A stretch of DNA of 64,000 nt from Cenococcum geophilum 1.58 (lineage: Eukaryota; Ascomycota; Dothideomycetes; Gloniales; Gloniaceae). This document shows positions 11,545-25,166 of this stretch, piece by piece; position 1 is the stretch's first letter; every line of letters starts with the position of its first letter. A program made the translations under genes and the position numbers. The notes under the pieces were generated by a model. The model saw nothing but the letters and a program-made list of their open reading frames with translations. It was not told the origin of the DNA and made no database searches. Where the stretch lies: positions 558,001 through 622,000 of the forward strand of contig KV748259.1 in NCBI GenBank assembly GCA_001692895.1, read 5' to 3'.

Positions 11545-11807
11545 TATAAGGCACATTGCTAGGGTATACAGTAGGGAGTAGGCAAGCCGAGCATGAGTCA
11601 CAAGGAGAGTCGATGGAAGAGGATAATATGGTAATGAGGGTAGGCAATAGCCTAATTACAGAGACGAGACGAACCGATAAGGAGGGAAAGGGCTGCAAGC
11701 CCGAGGAGCTTATAAGAAGGTGCCAAGCCTAGCCTTCAGCTAGGCCTTGGCTACCCCTTAGAGCTCCTAGGCGATGCAGCCGAGTAAGGGCCAAAATAAC
11801 CCTTACA
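11545..11807 (-). repeat. Solo LTR of the same family as 9226-11439
   Basis: A third copy of the 260 bp LTR, in the same orientation, with no internal region. Flanks GTTAC (11540-11544) and GTTGC (11808-11812) match as a 5 bp TSD differing by one RIP-type transition. A solo LTR with a TSD implies an independent insertion followed by LTR-LTR recombination, only about 100 bp from the complete copy. Confidence 0.82.
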
Positions 11808-11830
11808 GTTGCGTACAATATAAATCCGTA

Positions 11831-12350
11831 CATCGGGAAAATATCCGCAGGCTAAGATTCAAACTACCCGTCAAGTAAAATCAAATACTGCCAAATAGGT
11901 CAATTGGGCGCCAAATGGCTGCAGTCGACGCCGCTGACGTCGTTGACGTATTTGACGTTTTTGACGCGCAACCTGCGCAATTGGCGCATTTGACAGATTT
12001 TTTTATTTTCCAATTTTCGCTTATTTTCGCTTAGGCTCTAGTAAAAACCCTAGTAACACTATAAAAAAATTACGTAATAATTTTTTTTATAAAAAGTATA
12101 CCTAGGGAAGTCGTATTATACGTGTATTATATGCGGGTTATATAATATTATACTCTAGGGAACTTAAAAGACTTTAATATTTTATAAGTAAAAGGGTAAA
12201 TTAATGAAATTGCCAATTGCGCGCCAATTGCGTGTCAAAAAAACACGACATAGGCTAGTCGGTCGAGTTGCCAAATGCCCTCAACTGCGCACCGGTTGCT
12301 CCAACGACCGACCATTAAGGCCATTGAGAGGGGACCATATTTTGCCGATG
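11831..12350. mobile_element. 520 bp MITE with TA target duplication
   Basis: The ends are near-perfect inverted repeats (CATCGGGAAAATAT on the left, the reverse complement of CATCGGCAAAATAT on the right), flanked by TA at 11829-11830 and 12351-12352. The interior is non-coding and AT-rich in the middle. Towards the ends it has TTGACG-rich direct repeats (about 11936-11972) and CAATTGCGCGCCAATTGCG-like inverted pieces. TA duplication and short TIRs fit a Tc1/mariner-type MITE. It sits inside Copia-3, whose sequence continues on both sides. Confidence 0.78.
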
Positions 12351-12601
12351 TAGGAAGTATTAAAGCTCTCCTAGGTTCTCAATATTATATAGTTTCCGTA
12401 AGAGCTCCTTAAGGGCCTTAATTACTAGTATTGTTGCCGCCGTAATTATAATATTATCTATATATAAGTAGAGATAGGCGTTTTAGTATTCGCGATATTA
12501 AAATATATAAGAATCTTCGTTAATTAGTTTAAATCCTATTATATTTAGATACTCCATTAGGGTATTATACTACAGTAGAGGTGCCTATTTAAGGCTATAT
12601 A
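12351..12601 (-). pseudogene. Copia-3 RT fragment (palm region)
   Basis: The minus strand shows the Copia RT signature around the YGLKQAP-like block and the YVDD-equivalent region, reading from 12601 down to 12353. The right edge is the TA duplication of the Fot1 insertion, and the left edge is that of the MITE. The upstream half of the same RT domain is found beyond the Fot1 element at 39090-39583, which proves that everything between was inserted later. Confidence 0.78.
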
Positions 12602-12859
12602 ACGTACTTAATAAGCGAGTCAGCTATGTAAGCAAGTCGGCCACCCTACTAACTTTCTACTATACGCTCTATATTTCCTACTATAGTACAACTATCTTAT
12701 ACGCAATAACCCTATAACGAAGCAGATATACTTCTTACTCTATTAACTCTTAATAGAGGCCAGATTAAAAGCATACGGAAAGCTATATTTACGTTTAATG
12801 TCCCCCGATCTACGCTTTAGGACTAACGCGTTAGACTTACGCTATAACATAATTACTAG

Positions 12860-14219
12860 CCTAAATTAAAGAAGCTTACCAAGCTAAAAGAGGAGGTAAT
12901 TATTAGATATATACTAGATCTAGATTTATAAGGATTTGCGCCTTCTTTAGGTGCTGTATAAGATATAGCAGATAAGCTACTTACTAAGCGCGGCGCTAGT
13001 TAGGTTGGCTAAAGATAGCTTTATAACTTTATTAACTAAATAGTCAGCCTTATAATATAATTTAATCGACCCTATAACTAATAAAGAGCTCTATATAAGG
13101 ATCTTAAGGCTATTAGGGCCTAGTTTAAGCTTATAGCGTATACTAAGGCTATATACGGTATATAGGATAGGGATACCTTTAACTTTATAAAACTGGCTTT
13201 ATAATGGGCAAGGTATTATTATAGCTAGTTATTACTAGCTTAAAGAGATATGGTAGGCCAAAGGGGCTTTAGCCAGGTAATTATAAGTAGGTTATAGTAA
13301 TCTAGGGAATTAACGCTACTAGGTAGGCAATCCCGCCCTTTATTATCTTTGCTAGCAAATACTACCTCTCTACTTAGTACTAGAAGGATATACTACGTAA
13401 CTAGGCTATTATAGTTAGCGATAATAGCTAGACTACTAACATGCTTAGAGTTACTTAGCTAGAGCACTTTATTGCGTATATAAAGGATTATAGAGTAAGC
13501 GCGTGGCAGCTGCTAATTATTAACGGCCATAAGAGCTATAGCTTGCTTAAATTCTAGAAGATCTATAAGGAGAACAAAATCTATACCCTCTATATACCGC
13601 TTTATTTATTACACCTCTTACAGCCGCTTAATATTAGCTGCTTCTCGCCGTTAAAGCGCGCATACGGCTACTAGATTAGCAGCCTAATCTAGAGCTATAT
13701 TAACTATATTACGAAGCTTAAATTCCTACTAGCCTTCTATACAGCCTATTAATAATTAATTATAAAGGATAATATCTACGCTAGCTTTTAAGGCGCTAGC
13801 CTAGTCCTATATAATCTAAAGGTAGTGCTCTTAAGGCTTAATATAAGGCTTTATACGCCGCCGCTATTAGCTATACTAGAGCTCTAGAAGTCTTAAACAC
13901 TAAGTAACGCGCATAAGCTAGCCGCTTAGTTAACTCTTATTTATAATTAGATTTAAAGGCATTAAGATTCTTCTCCTATATTAATTCTCTAATTAGTTAA
14001 TTAACTTGCTAAAGGCGCTAAGATAATAGCGCATTAAATCGTATTACTACGTAATTAAGTCTCTACTCTTAAGAAGGCAAATAAGGCAGCTATAACGCGT
14101 AAATAGCGTAAAAGGAAGCGGATTTAAAAGTAAGGCACCTTATTAAAGACAGAGGGAGAGAAGATTATTACTTAAAAGGATATTAAGTAGCAGTAAAAGG
14201 GCAAAAGGCATTAAGGTGA
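12860..14219 (+). pseudogene. Fot1/pogo-type transposase pseudogene
   Basis: The plus strand shows a degraded pogo-family transposase. An N-terminal helix-turn-helix/CENP-B-like region spans about 12860-13240. The DDE endonuclease region lies at about 13290-13680, with an IPPFIIFASKYYLS-like strand, an SDNS-TTNM motif and the characteristic LLQPLNISCFSPLKRAYGY block near 13615-13670. The expected second catalytic Asp (DGH motif) reads Asn, INGH, with codon AAC at 13522-13524, consistent with RIP. Many in-frame TAG/TAA codons make it inactive. The 3' end is cut by Gypsy-C at 14220; the distal remainder is non-coding TIR-proximal sequence at 38894-39089. Confidence 0.85.
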
Positions 14220-14412
14220 TGTCATGGAACCCCACCGCAGGGGCCTCCAAGGGAGAGCCTCGTGCTCTCGCGTACACCTTACGTACAGCTTATATCAGCT
14301 ACGCGCAGGTATATTACCTCCTTACGCCCTTAACCCTTACAATCGATCGCGTAACGTCTTATAGACTCCTTGAATACATACGTTCTATAGCTACTGCCCC
14401 CATCCTATAACA
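14220..14412 (+). repeat. Gypsy-C 5' LTR
   Basis: 193 bp, TGTCATGGAACCCC...CCTATAACA. It carries a CCCC/GGGG hairpin near the start (ACCCCACCGCAGGGG). Less mutated than the 3' copy, it holds an accidental 64-codon open stretch at 14216-14410 that is not a gene. Confidence 0.9.
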
Positions 14413-14449
14413 TTACGTTGCGCCTTTTTATTACTAATACTTAGCCTAT

Positions 14450-17400
14450 AACTAATTTTACGTCTCTATAATACTATAGGCACTGCTAAAAGTAGCGTAT
14501 CTATAAGTTACCTTACTTTATACTTTTAAGGAATCTATAATAGTAAGATAATACTCCTTATTAGCTATTATATTAAACCTAAAGAATAATCTAATACCTA
14601 TACTTAACCTACGCCGCCAATTAATCCTAGGAGAATTTAATTTATTAACCCTAGCCTTAACCCCTAAGGGGAAGCCTAGTAGCTTAAGAGATTATAATAA
14701 CCTTAATAAAGTAGACACTAATAATGTCTTATTCTTTATTAACTATATAACTATAGATAAGCAAGTAAAAGGGCTATTACCTATTAAGATTAAAATACGA
14801 AACGCTAAGACGTTTATAAAAATGGTAGCACGAGAACCTAATAAATACTACCGCCTTTTATAGAACTACTACCTAAAGCTTATATAAGCTAAGATATATA
14901 CTACCTAAAATTATAATATTATCTAAGACCTATAAGCTTATAAGGCGCTTACTAATAACACGCGCTAAGAGACTAAAAATAATCTTTATATATCTAAACG
15001 CGATATCTAATAGTTAAAGAAGGCTAAGATTTTACTTATTGCTATAGTTACTAAAAAAGAGGGCATAATTAAATACCTATAATTTTAGCTTAATAAGCAC
15101 ATTTATAATAACGCTAAATACCTCTTTACTATATATAACGCTACCTAAGTTTCTACGCCCCTAGCAACCTTATCTACTTAACGCTTAACAAAGGATTAGC
15201 GCTAATTAGCTTTACTTAATAGGAACCCCTACTAAAGCGGCGATAATAAAAGCTATAATAATTAAACCTAAACTGCTACCGTAGGGTTTAATATACGTTA
15301 CCCTAACCCCTTAGTCTTTTAAGGAGACCGTAAGGAATACAGCTATTAAAAGATATAAATCTGCAAAAAACTAACCTAGAGCGCCTACCTTTTTTCTATA
15401 GAAGATACTAAGATTAGCTATATTATTAGGTAAATAAAGGGTATACTATTTAATAGACTCTTTACCTAATAGGAGACTAATAGCCCCTAAAAGTAGCAGT
15501 CCCACTAAAAAGTCCTTAATAATCTTAACCTAATATACTACGACTATAACCTCTTAGCTACTAGCCAAGCTAAACTATATACCCTAAAGATAAGCCCTAC
15601 TAAATTATTTAATAAGTTTTATATTAAATTCTAGGAATATACTAGAGCCCTTACCTAAGATAATACTAAAGACTAAGAGGATCTCCTTAAAAAAGTTACT
15701 TATCGCCTTAGTTACGCAGCCGCTAGCTATAACTACAACAATATTTATAATATAGTAGCATCTCTATAAAAAATTTAATAACGACTAAATTAGATTACTA
15801 CTATTAACTCTTACTTAAAGACCTCTTTATAGAAGCCCCCTAGGCCTACCAAACTTATATATACTAAGCCACTAACGCCTACTACCTTAAGTACCACTAG
15901 AGCTAATATTAACTTCTCTATACCAACCTTTCCGTAAAAACTCTTAGACGGAGAGCGCGAGCTACTCTGGAAACTAGGACGCTGTTATAAATACTATTAA
16001 AAAGGCTATTATTATAATAACCTAAACTACCTAATAGCTAGGTTTAGTAGCTACCGCCTAATACCTAACCTAATACCCTAAATACCGAATATATTATTAC
16101 GCGCCACTACCATATAAAATAAAGATATAGTAATAGTAGTAGGGTTAGATACGGAAGCGGAAAACGCTAAGTCCTAGCCCTAAGTTATAGGTTAGGACGC
16201 CCTAATAACGGAGGGATCTATATATTAGCCTACTTAATAGATAATTTAGTAAAAATAAATAGACGGAAATAGATAGTTTTACCTATAATAGGAACTACTG
16301 CTAAAAAATAATATATAAGCCGTTCTATAATTAATTACGGAGCTATTAATAAATTTATATATACCTAATTTATACGCACTTACAACCTACCTATCTTACC
16401 CTTTACTAAAGCCCGCGCCCTATAACTTACTAATAATAGTTATACTATATAAAAGATTACTTATATAGTATAACTCTACCTAAATATAAATAGGCACTAG
16501 GAAAAGCTTTAGGCCTATATTATACTACTTACTAACTATCCTATTATCCTTAGAATAAGCTAGCTTAAATAATACAACCCTACCATTAACTAGAAAAAGA
16601 GAGAAGTAACCTTTAACTTTAAATACTATAGAGAGACTTACCTAAGGCATAGCCTAGCTACCTCTATTTACTCCCTAGAACATTAACCTAAGGAACCCCT
16701 TATTACCCTACCTATAACTAACTACTACTATATAAGTACTGCGGCCTTCTACTATATAGTAGGTAAAAAAAAGGCTAGACCGTTACTATAGCTTTTTAAT
16801 TATAACTATATAAGCTTAATAAAGAATAAAACTATGTCCTTTATAGTAATAGGATAGATATAGTTAACCTTTTAGAAGATAACTCCCCTATAAAACTCTA
16901 CGGACTTTTACCTTTAGACTTTAAGAAGTTTATAAAACTTAAAAAAGGACTTACTAATAAGGAACTCCGTAAGCTCCTCCCTAAGAGATATTATAACTTT
17001 ATTAATATATGCTTATAAAAGGGCGTAGATATACTCCCCCCACACTAACCTAATAACTACGCTATTAATATTAAATAAGGAAAAATACTACCTTATAAGA
17101 AACCCTACCTAATATCTAAAAATAAACTTTTAGTTATAAAAAAGTATATTAATAAACACCTTAATAAAGGGTTTATTCGTCCTAATATATCCCTAGTAGC
17201 CGCCCCTATCCTTTTTACTAAAAAGTTAAAAGGAGGTATTTAATTCTATATTAACTATAGAGGACTTAACGCTATTACAATTAAGAATTAATACCTTTTA
17301 CCACTTATACACAAGACTTTTAAGCGACTTAGTTAAGCCAAAATCTATACTAAGCTTAATATTATCGCCGCCTTTAACTATCTCTAAATATAGAAAGGTA

Positions 17401-19579
17401 ATAAATAGAAAACCGCATTTGTATTACGCTTTAGCCAATTTAAATATACTATTATGCCCTTTAGCATATATAACGGCCCAGGCGCCTTTTAAAGCTATAT
17501 TAATAACGCATTATAGGACTATCTTAATAACTTCTACTCTACGTACTTAGATAATATACTTATTTATAGTAATAACCCTTCTAAGTATACTAAGTACGTT
17601 TAAAAGGTCCTAAAGCGCCTTAGGGACGTAGAACTCTATATTAATTTAAAGAAGTACGAATTTTAGTTATAAAAGTAAAATACCTTAAACTAATTATTAC
17701 TACTAAGGGTATCCGTATAGACTCTAAAAAGGTACGCATAATTACTAAATAGTAAGCCTTTAACTATATTAAGGATATATAAGCCTTCCTCAGTTTCGCC
17801 AACTTCTATTAAAAATTTATATACAACTTCTTAGGCGTAGTAGCATTACTTATAGCAATAATACAAATAAAGGGCCTCTCTGTAAAAGGAAGAAAAACGT
17901 ATTTATACTTTACCTAGACGCCTAAATATAAGAAGGCATTCTAAGACCTTAAAAATGCTTTTACTAAAGCACTTTTCCTAGCTTACTTTATACTAGAATA
18001 ACAACTCTACCTTAAAACCAACTCCTTAGACTATATTAACGCAGGCGTTCTTTCCTAAATAAGTGATAACGGTTTCCTCTACCTAGTTATATTCTACTTA
18101 TCTAAGCTTATACTATAAAAGTGTAACTATAAGATCTATAATAAGGAACTTCTTATAATTATATAAGCGTTTAAGAAATTCTAACTAGAACTCTCCTTAG
18201 TAGAACCGAATTAGCCTACTAAAGTCTTTATAGACTATCGTAACCTTAAGTACTTTATAACTATAAAGTAGCTAAACTAATACCAAGTACGCTAAAATAA
18301 GTTCCTCTCTGGTTTTAACTTTAAAATTATATATAGACTAGGAGTATAAGGTACTAAGCCTAATAGCCTAATACGCCACTTATAAGACCTCCCTTAGTTA
18401 AAAGAAACCCCTTAAAATTAGTTCTAATAATAAACAATTCTAAAAGTACGGAATTTAGCCCTAGGTATACTACCTACAATAGAGCTAATAGTACCTTAGC
18501 TTTATACTATAGAACTAGAGTTACCTCCTAAAATTAATAAGCTTATTACTACAGTATATAATACCTCTATTAACCTATTACTATAAAGACTACTAGCGCT
18601 TATACGCTACCTACTAACCTCTAAGGTCTAGGCTAGATTAATATAGCAGCCTTAAAAGTAAAAGAGAACAGACTCTATTATAGAGGCCGCCTATTTATCC
18701 CTAACTTAGAAAACCTATAACAGCAACTAATCTAAATAGCCTATAACCTTTAGTTAAGTGGCTACCTAGGCAAAGAAGGAACCTATAAGCTCCTTAGTTA
18801 ATACTACTTCTAGCCTAAGATAATAGACTTAGTTAAACGCTTTATAGGTGCCTACTATAGTTATAAGTGCGCTAAGGCCTTTAATATAAAGTACTAAGGA
18901 CTATTATACCCCCTACTAGTACCTATACGATAATAGGCAGATATCGCTATAAAATTTATTATTAATCTACTACCCTATAAACGACACGGCCGTATTTATA
19001 AGAATATCCTTATAATAATATACCGACTTATAAAAGAGCGCCACTACGTTCTAACTAAAGGCGTAGCTATTAGCGACGTTACTAATACCTTCCTTTGTAA
19101 AGTTTACTAACTATATAGGTTACCTAACTTAATTACATCCGACTAAGGTATATAGTTTAACTCTAATATATAGAGACGAATCTACTAACGCCTTAGCATC
19201 TCCGTTAAGATATCTATATCCTTTTATTATAAAACTACTAGGTAACTAGAAAACGTAAACGCTAGTATAAAAGCGTATCTATAATAAGTAGTTACCTATA
19301 GTTAAGATAACTAGGTAGATTACCTTCTACTAGGTAAATTCGCAGCGAATAACTATATATTAACCACTATAGGACTTACTCCATTCTTCGTAAATAAGGG
19401 TTATTACCCCTAATCCAGTATAGAGCTACTAAAACCTATTAATAAGAAACTGCTATATAGAAAACGCCTTAAAATACTACTTAATAACTAGTATATAGAC
19501 TATATAAAAAATCTACTTAACTACTATAAGGGAGAAATGGCCTAGGCTTAAGTAAAGTAGGCTTACTTTGCCAACTATT
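14450..19579 (+). pseudogene. Gypsy-C gag-pol remnant (left part)
   Basis: Coding remains from Gag through the integrase core. Landmarks are a Cys-rich knuckle at about 15985, a protease-like FIYT/LTNNSY region around 16340-16440, the RT block with YINYRGLNAIT near 17250 and a DNILIYS catalytic neighbourhood near 17545, an RNase H YFTWTPKYKKAF-like motif near 17910, and the integrase zinc and core regions from about 18700. It is interrupted at 19580 by Gypsy-E. The coding is extensively degraded. Confidence 0.78.
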
Positions 19580-19949
19580 TGTCACGGGATACCCTCGTAA
19601 CACCTTGCACACGTCCACCTATTTCCACCGACTTAGCAATTAGAGACCAACCGCGAAATAGCAATCTAACGGCAATCTAATGGCAATCTAACGGTAATCT
19701 ATGGCATTCTGCTATATTCTGCTAAGTTCTACCAAATTCTACTAAGTTTTGCCAGGACTACGACCTAAACCCTATTCTGTCTATGCATGTGTTAACCAAG
19801 CAACTAAGTTAACGATATATGCCCTTTCTTCCCGTTTCCCTACCTTCTTTTCTTATATAACGTCTTAACCTCCTTATACAGTTCATATACATAGCTTAAT
19901 AATATCTACCTTGCTATATATTATTGTCGCTTATACTTACTCTATAACA
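19580..19949 (+). repeat. Gypsy-E 5' LTR
   Basis: 370 bp, TGTCACGGGATACC...TATAACA. It contains a run of related short units (GGCAATCTAA repeated four times around 19665-19700, then TTCTGCTAAGTT/TTCTACC-type units). The end matches the 3' copy, ...CCGTGACA. Confidence 0.93.
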
Positions 19950-19982
19950 CTATATTACGTTAACTACCTATACTACTATTAA

Positions 19983-21200
19983 CATGCAAAACGAACCTAA
20001 AGCCCCTATAACGGCCGCCGGTATCATATCTACACTCTAAGAACAATTAGTAGGGATATAGAAGTCTTTTATAGACGCCCTTAAATAGAACTAAGCTACT
20101 TTAAACTAATAATAAGCCGAATAAGAAGCATGATACTAGCAATTAATTAAGAACCTCTAAGAAGAAGTCCGCGCCCTTAAGATGCCCACGCTAGGACCTT
20201 AAGACTAAACGCCATCTCTAGAGATAAACACGCGGAACGCGAGCCCTGAACCCGCAGTAGCTACTTACTTTAAGCCGACCACTATACCAAAATAATCTAA
20301 ATAACTACTAGATCTCCTGGTATTTACTAGTAAATAATAAGAGCTTTAATTATTTCTAAGCTAGCTTAAAAATAAGCTAACTGGTAACGCTAACTGTTAC
20401 CTAACTAAAGCTAACCGACTCTGTTACGCCCTAAGTTAACTAGGAGGAGATACAGCTAACCTTATTAAACCACTTTAGCCAAACTTAGTGCAAAGCCTAG
20501 TTGTACTTCTTAAAGCTATATATAGTAACCTAAACCGTTAAGCTACTGCTTAAAGAAAGATAAACTATATAACTTAAGGAACGAAAAGTTTCCTAGTATA
20601 CTTCTCCGAATTTAACCGTTACGTAAAGGAAATAGGCTGGAACAACTCCGTACTAATTAACAGCCTTATTAAATCCCTAAGCCCTAAACTGAAAACCTCC
20701 CTAATAGGCGTAGACCTACTAGGAGCCCTTAATGCCTATATAAACGTTATTAATAAACAATATAATAATATACTACGCCTAATACCGAAGCCCGCTCCAC
20801 GATATAATACGGTAACCCCGTAAACGTCTACTAAGTTATTATCTCAGCCTAAGCACCCTAACGCTATGGATATTAACACTAGGACCCTAGGGTATGCCCT
20901 ACTAGGGTCTTCCGAACGAGAACGACGCATTAAGCTAGGCCTCTACTTTAAATATAGAAGTAGCTCTTACCTCTCCAACTACTACTCCGTCCCTATGCCT
21001 AAACATGAATTATAAACGGCTAACACTAGCAGCCGTTTACCGCATCGATCTTCCGGTTACCGTCCCCAATCTCTACCTAGTTCCAGTTCTGCATTTAGTA
21101 AGCACCATTTACGAGGACGAAGCTACAGCCAACGTCCTATAAGAACCCCACCCCAATCGCCTCTAAAAGGAAGGTCCTAGAGCTAAGTCACTCTCCGGGA
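19983..21200 (+). pseudogene. Gypsy-E gag remnant
   Basis: Begins at an ATG at 19983, shortly after the 5' LTR. It shows the Gag pattern of fungal Gypsy elements: a charged N-terminal segment, a capsid-like region around 20310-20800, and a C-terminal zinc-knuckle-like segment around 20940-21010. The copy in Gypsy-D (27030-27963, continuing 29700-30060) matches throughout. It is broken; the host role is none. Confidence 0.7.
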
Positions 21201-21299
21201 CAGCTTTGCTATAGGATCTCGTTAAACGTATTTAACGTTACAAACTCTGACTCTTAGGACCGTAGCATAACCATTAACTGCTGTCTTTGGCAGAATGGT

Positions 21300-24200
21300 T
21301 AATAGGCTAACGCTTAAATCCTAATTAATATAGGAGCTAGTAGCATAGGATTTATTAATAAGATCTTTATGTAAGATAATGGTTTTACCCTAACCCCCCT
21401 TAACCGGCATATTAACGTATTTGGATTTAATAGTAAACGCACTATTTTAGGCCGTATTACCTACGTAGTATTTCTAAGACTCCAATACCTAAACTATAAA
21501 GAATTAATTAAACTTTTCGTTACTACCCTAGGTCACTTAGTGATCCTTAAATAACCCTAGATAAAGCTATATAAGGTAACTATTAATTAGGATAACCTTA
21601 AGCTTCTATTTACCGCCTCCCGTTGTAAGCAGAAGTGCCTTACTATTTACTGCTTAGACCCAGAACTAAAATCTAAAAAATCTACCACAATCTACCAGTC
21701 TAAAATTTCTACGACTGTCTACCCTATACTTAAGGAATCCACCAGATTCCACTAACCTAGGAATTCTACTAAATTCTACCAATATAAGAATTCTACCGAT
21801 ATCCACTAAGGATCTAAAAACTCCACTAAATTCTATAAGTTATTACTAAGTACTGCACCGCCCCAAGCTAAGCAGAAGCTCTATATATAAAAATACTAGA
21901 AGGACTAGTATTCCACTATAAAAAGGATTCTTAAAGAACCTGAACCCAAATCTGATATTAACTTTATACCCGATACCGAACCTAAACCCGAATAAGGAAC
22001 TATAGACAATCTAAGCGAGCTTAGCACCCTAGATATCCGCATAATTAGAGCTACCCCGCTAGCGTAACTTGCTAAGAAACCCGAGCATACGATCTTCGCT
22101 ATTACAATGGCCGATATTAAGAAGGCCTTGGCACTAAAGAAGCACACTAACCCTGCCACGAAGGTACTAATAGAGTATTATTATCGCCTAGATGTATTCT
22201 TATGAAAGGAAGCTAATAAGCTACTAGAACACTGACTATATAACCATAAGATTATACTTAAAGAAGGAAAGCAGCCCGGATTTGGACCCTTATATAGGAT
22301 ATCCTAAAATAAACTCTAAGTGCTATAAAAGTATTTAGATGAGAACCTAAGTAAAGGATTCATTAGAGCAAGCTTGTCGCCTATAGCCGCACCAGTGATC
22401 TTTATTAAAAAACCCAGCAACGGTCTACGCTTCTATATAGACTACCGAGCTCTTAACGCCGTTACCGTTAAGAACTAATATCCGATCCCGTTAATATAAG
22501 AGACGCTAAACTAACTAAGTAAGGCTCGTTACTACACGAAGCTCGATATTATTTCTGTATTTAACCGTCTCCGCATTATAAAAGGGGATAAATGGCTTAC
22601 TGCATTTTATACCCGATATAGACTATTTAAGTACTTAGTAATACCCTTCGGCCTTACAAACGCTTTAAGCTCGTTTTAATATTATATAAACGATACCCTA
22701 CGCCCCTACCTAGATATCTTCTGTACTGCTTATATCGACGATATTCTAATATAGTAATAACCTAACCGAATATCGGAAATACGTTAACCTTGTTTTATAA
22801 GCCCTGCACGGAGCTGGTCTATAATTAGATATAGATAAATACGAGTTTTATAAAACAGAAGTCCTATACCTTAGACTCCTTATTTCTATAAACGGTATAT
22901 AAATGGACCTAAAGAAAGTTAAAGCAATTGTAAACTGGCAAGAACCTAAGAACGTTAAGGATGTAAGAGCCTTTATAGGATTTGCTAATTTCTACCAATG
23001 GTTTATTAATAACTTCTCCGCCCTAGTTTTACCCCTTATAGCTCTAACCCGAAAGGATAAAGTCTTTATCTTTAATAAGGAATATAAGAAGGCCTTTGCC
23101 TATCTAAAGGTTATATTTACTACTGCGCCTATACTCTAATACTTTAACCCAAACTGAATGAGTATTATAGAAGCCGACTTGTTTAACTATATCACTAGAG
23201 GCATCCTATCTTAATATAACGAGGATAGAGTATTATACCCCATAGCATACTTCTTAAAATAACTAAGCCTAGCCGAATGTAACTATAAGATCTATAATAA
23301 GGAATTATTAGCTATTATTAGATGTTTTAAATAATGGCGACCTAAACTAGAAGGCGCTAGATTTCCGATTAAGGTCTTTAGCGACTATAAGAACCTATAG
23401 TACTTTATAACCACGAAACAGCTAAGTTATTATTAGGCCCACTAGTTAGAATATCTATCTTGTTTCCGATTTTTAATTATATACCGCTTAGGCATCTAAG
23501 GCTAGAAGCCTAATACCCTAACCTAACGCTTGCAAGACGCGCCAGCCTTAGAAGAAGCGCGCTCTTACCGAAATTAGACCCTGCTTCGCCCTAAACTATT
23601 TAACCCTCCTACTAAAGATCTTACGGTATACGTCCTTAAAATAACTGATTAATTAATTAAATAGATTATAGTTAATAAATACCTAAATAACGAGTTTATC
23701 TAAGAGACGCTTAAGCTAATATAAGATGGCATTAAACGCTCTAAAAAGATTTCTCTAAGTAAATGTGAAGCCTATGGAAACCGCTTATATTACTAGAACC
23801 GTCTAGTTATCCCTGATCACAATAAGCTTAAGCTTAAACTTCTTAAACACGTATATAATCTACCTATTGCTAGCCACCCGGGCTAAAGAAAGACCCTAAA
23901 ACTACTTTAACGGGAGTATTATTAGCCGGATATATATAATATAACATAAAGGTATGTCTCTAGCTACCACACCTGCTAACGAGCTAAAGCCTCGTATAAG
24001 ATGTATAACGGTCTTTTAAAGCCGCTGCCTGTTCCGGACCGAAGATAGAAGGATATCTTAATTGACTTTATTATTGACCTTTCTAAAAGTAGAGGCTGTA
24101 TGAACATTATAGTAGTTATAGACCGACTATCTAAAATAAGATACTTAATCGCCTGCCCTAATATATTAACGCCTACCATCGCCTAACTATTCCTAGATTA

Positions 24201-25140
24201 TATATGGAAACTCTACGGACTCCTTGAAACGATTATCTCTAATAGAGGTAGCCAGTTTATCTTAGTATTCTAGAAAGAACTAACTATTTAACTCCGCATT
24301 AAAGTACTATTATCTACCGCGTATTACCTAGAAACGGATGGCCAAATAAAACGCGTAAATGTTATAATAGAATAGTATATTTGGATATATATGTTATATT
24401 TATAGGATAACTAGATTAAATGGCTCGCATTTGCCGAGTTTACTATAAATAACTCCGTCTCGGAAACTATGAAAGTCTCCCCATTTCTGGCTAATTACGG
24501 CTAGTACCCACAAATAGGTTTTAAACCCTTTAGTAATGTTCCTTACCCCGCTTATTACGCCTTATAAGTCATAGAAGTAAATAAATTTATAGAGAAGATG
24601 GAGGAACTATAATAGTTCCTTACTAATAAGATGATATAGGCTTAATCTGTCTATAAAGCCGCAGCGAATAAGAAATAAACCCCAGCACCGGCCTACTAAA
24701 TTAGTAATTTTGTCTGGCTAAATATAAGAAATCTGAACATAAAACAACCTACTAAGAAACTTAATTAGAAGAACGCTGGCCCTTATAAGGTTGAAAAGGT
24801 TATCTCTCCTTATGCCTACTAATTGAAGCTCCCTAATACGGTTAAAATCCACCCCATATTTTATACGTTAGTCCTCTACCCTACTACCCCTATATTAGAC
24901 GCCCTGCCTAGATAGATATAAGACCCTCCCCTACCAGTTAAAGTAGATAGTGAGAATAAGTACTTTATTAAAAGAATTAATAATATTAAGTATAATAAAC
25001 GGAAACGCTAATATATATATCTTATGAAATAGAGAGGCTTTACCGAGTCCTTATGGGAACCTGTTAACTCTATAGGACTTACACAAGCCGTAGAAGACTT
25101 TTACGAACTCCACCTAGAACTACTACAGCCCTATCTCGCA
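21300..25140 (+). pseudogene. Gypsy-E pol remnant
   Basis: Protease (about 21310-21560, with a GASSIGFI motif), RT (about 22200-22870, with the [14 protein letters not shown] and AYIDDILI signatures), the RT-RNase H connection (the open stretch 22903-23139 reads clearly as Gypsy connection/RNase H start), RNase H (to about 23480), integrase zinc site and core (about 23800-24600) and chromodomain (about 24840-25040). The order defines Ty3/Gypsy chromoviruses. Many interruptions make the copy inactive. Confidence 0.85.
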
Positions 25141-25166
25141 GAAGCTTAAGTTTAAAGGGGGGGTAC

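Noticed and set aside
22903-23139. 78-codon plus-strand frame as a small gene
   Set aside because: It is the RT-RNase H connection of Gypsy-E, matched at the same place in Gypsy-D; it is a surviving stretch of pol.
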